A DNA stretch of 6,002 nt from Candidatus Yonathbacteria bacterium RIFOXYC2_FULL_47_9 (GTDB lineage Bacteria; Patescibacteriota; Minisyncoccia; Phycocordibacterales; UBA1550). Positions 5,155 to 6,002 of the stretch are shown in pieces; the stretch's first letter is position 1; each line of letters opens with the position of its first letter. Where the stretch lies: NCBI GenBank assembly GCA_001825115.1, contig MHUY01000008.1, positions 2,036 through 8,037 on the forward strand. The letters are read 5' to 3'. The position numbers and the translations under genes are program-made. The notes beneath the pieces are model-generated. The model made no database searches. It was not told the DNA's origin and was given only the letters and a program-made list of their open reading frames with translations.

Positions 5155-6002
5155 ATGCTTTTTGCTTACAAAGCGGTCACTAAAGAGGGGAGAGAAACCA
5201 TTGGCGAGATCGAGGCGCAGAGTCAAGACATAGCCATCAATTCGCTTCAACGGAGCGGGTTGGTTGTCGTCTCTGTTCAAGAAGGGGGAAAGAAAACCCT
5301 TTTCGAATACGACATAGCCTTTTTAAATCACATATCTGCAAAGGAGATTTCGATGGCTTCGCGCCAGATCGCAACACTGCTCGAAGCTCACGTGCCAGCA
5401 CTGAGGACATTTCGTTTGCTTGCGCATGAGTCTGAAAACCCAACATTAGCAAAAAAGTTCACCGAAATCTCGGACGATATCCAAAACGGTGTACCTGTTT
5501 CAAGCGCACTCGCCAAGCACCCAAGTGTCTTTTCTGATTTTTATATAAATATGGTGCGCGCCGGCGAGGAGTCGGGCAAGCTTTCAGATACATTTTCTGC
5601 ACTTGCTGACTACTTGGAGCGTTCGTACGGACTTGCTTCAAAGGTTCGTGGTGCACTTATCTATCCAGCCTTTGTGGTGGGTACGTTTGTGATTGTGATG
5701 GTGTTGATGTTGACCCTCGTTATTCCAAAGCTTGCTGATGTTATAAAAACAAGCGGTCAGGAGGTGCCCATCTATACCAAGGCGGTCATTGGCGCGAGTG
5801 AGCTTTTGGTTAATTACGGCATCTTTGTGCTCATGGGTATCATTGCAGCGCTCTTTGTGGGTTGGCGTCTCGTGCGTGGAACAAATTTCATGGCACAAGC
5901 AAAGCTTTGGGCGCCTGGCATCGGCAACCTCTACCGTATGCTCTATTTGTCACGTATTGCTGACAATATGCACACGATGCTCTCAAATGGTATTTCAATG
6001 GT
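5155..6002 (+). CDS. pilC: PilC/GspF-family inner-membrane platform protein, 3'-truncated
   Basis: Polytopic membrane protein that receives force from PilB and PilT and assembles or disassembles the pilus. The reading frame starts at the ATG at 5155, 14 bases after the pilT stop, and stays open for 282 codons to the right edge; family members are usually about 400 residues, so roughly the last third is missing. Residues 1-50 match the N-terminal segment (FAYKAVTKEGRETIGEIEA). The first T2SSF domain (about 60-165) has SAKEISMASRQIATLLEAHV and MVRAGEESGKL (133-143). Membrane helices are at about 168-191 and 221-240. Residues 266-282 (SRIADNMHTMLSNGISM) begin the second, repeated T2SSF domain. 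At residue 79 a His replaces the Gly usual in the AGVP motif. No Shine-Dalgarno motif precedes the start. Confidence 0.93.
   Translation, partial: MLFAYKAVTKEGRETIGEIEAQSQDIAINSLQRSGLVVVSVQEGGKKTLFEYDIAFLNHISAKEISMASRQIATLLEAHVPALRTFRLLAHESENPTLAKKFTEISDDIQNGVPVSSALAKHPSVFSDFYINMVRAGEESGKLSDTFSALADYLERSYGLASKVRGALIYPAFVVGTFVIVMVLMLTLVIPKLADVIKTSGQEVPIYTKAVIGASELLVNYGIFVLMGIIAALFVGWRLVRGTNFMAQAKLWAPGIGNLYRMLYLSRIADNMHTMLSNGISM

Noticed and set aside
5237..5898. Three minus-strand open frames of 65 to 86 codons at the right end
   Set aside because: They are antisense to the pilC frame, which runs unbroken from 5155 to the window edge with clear T2SSF motifs.
1..6002. Alternative genetic code with UGA read as Gly or Trp
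   Set aside because: No in-frame TGA occurs in any of the seven genes, and glycine and tryptophan are encoded normally. TGA is simply not used as a stop in the six genes whose ends are visible.
1..6002. Mobile element, CRISPR array, RNA gene or phage insertion
   Set aside because: The genes are contiguous and functionally consistent, and I saw no direct or inverted repeats, tRNA-like folds or transposase motifs.

Overview
The window carries one continuous set of type IV pilus (T4P) assembly genes, all on the + strand and tightly packed. The order is pilN-like (5' end cut by the window edge), pilO-like, a small single-pass membrane protein in the position of pilP, pilB (extension ATPase), a stand-alone CheY-like receiver, pilT (retraction ATPase) and pilC (platform protein, 3' end cut). 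Gaps between genes are 6, 4, 5, 53, 12 and 14 bases. There are no RNA genes, mobile elements, CRISPR arrays or long non-coding stretches.

The organism is most likely a member of the Candidate Phyla Radiation (Patescibacteria), probably Parcubacteria/Paceibacteria-like. This is inferred from remembered features of that group and was not tested by a search: the compact pilN-O-x-pilB-receiver-pilT-pilC layout, the reduced zinc-knuckle region of PilB with a C-P-S-G-T-R-G-R string, the GPVGQGKST Walker A of PilT, and the small protein with a GRSNPF motif. No in-frame TGA occurs in any gene, and the six visible stops are five TAA and one TAG, so nothing suggests the UGA=Gly code of Gracilibacteria/Absconditabacteria.

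Region 1 to 1854 encodes three membrane-anchored, outward-facing proteins that would form the inner-membrane alignment complex. Region 1860 to 3584 encodes PilB. A 53-base gap with a plausible sigma70-type promoter follows; it is the only sizeable non-coding stretch. Region 3638 to 6002 encodes the receiver, PilT and the first part of PilC.

Together, PilN, PilO and the small protein would link the membrane platform to the cytoplasmic motor. PilC would be the rotor-like platform driven by PilB for extension and by PilT for retraction. The receiver, sitting between the two motor genes, is a candidate switch between them. No gene start has a recognisable Shine-Dalgarno sequence, and the candidate promoter would give a leaderless or nearly leaderless transcript.
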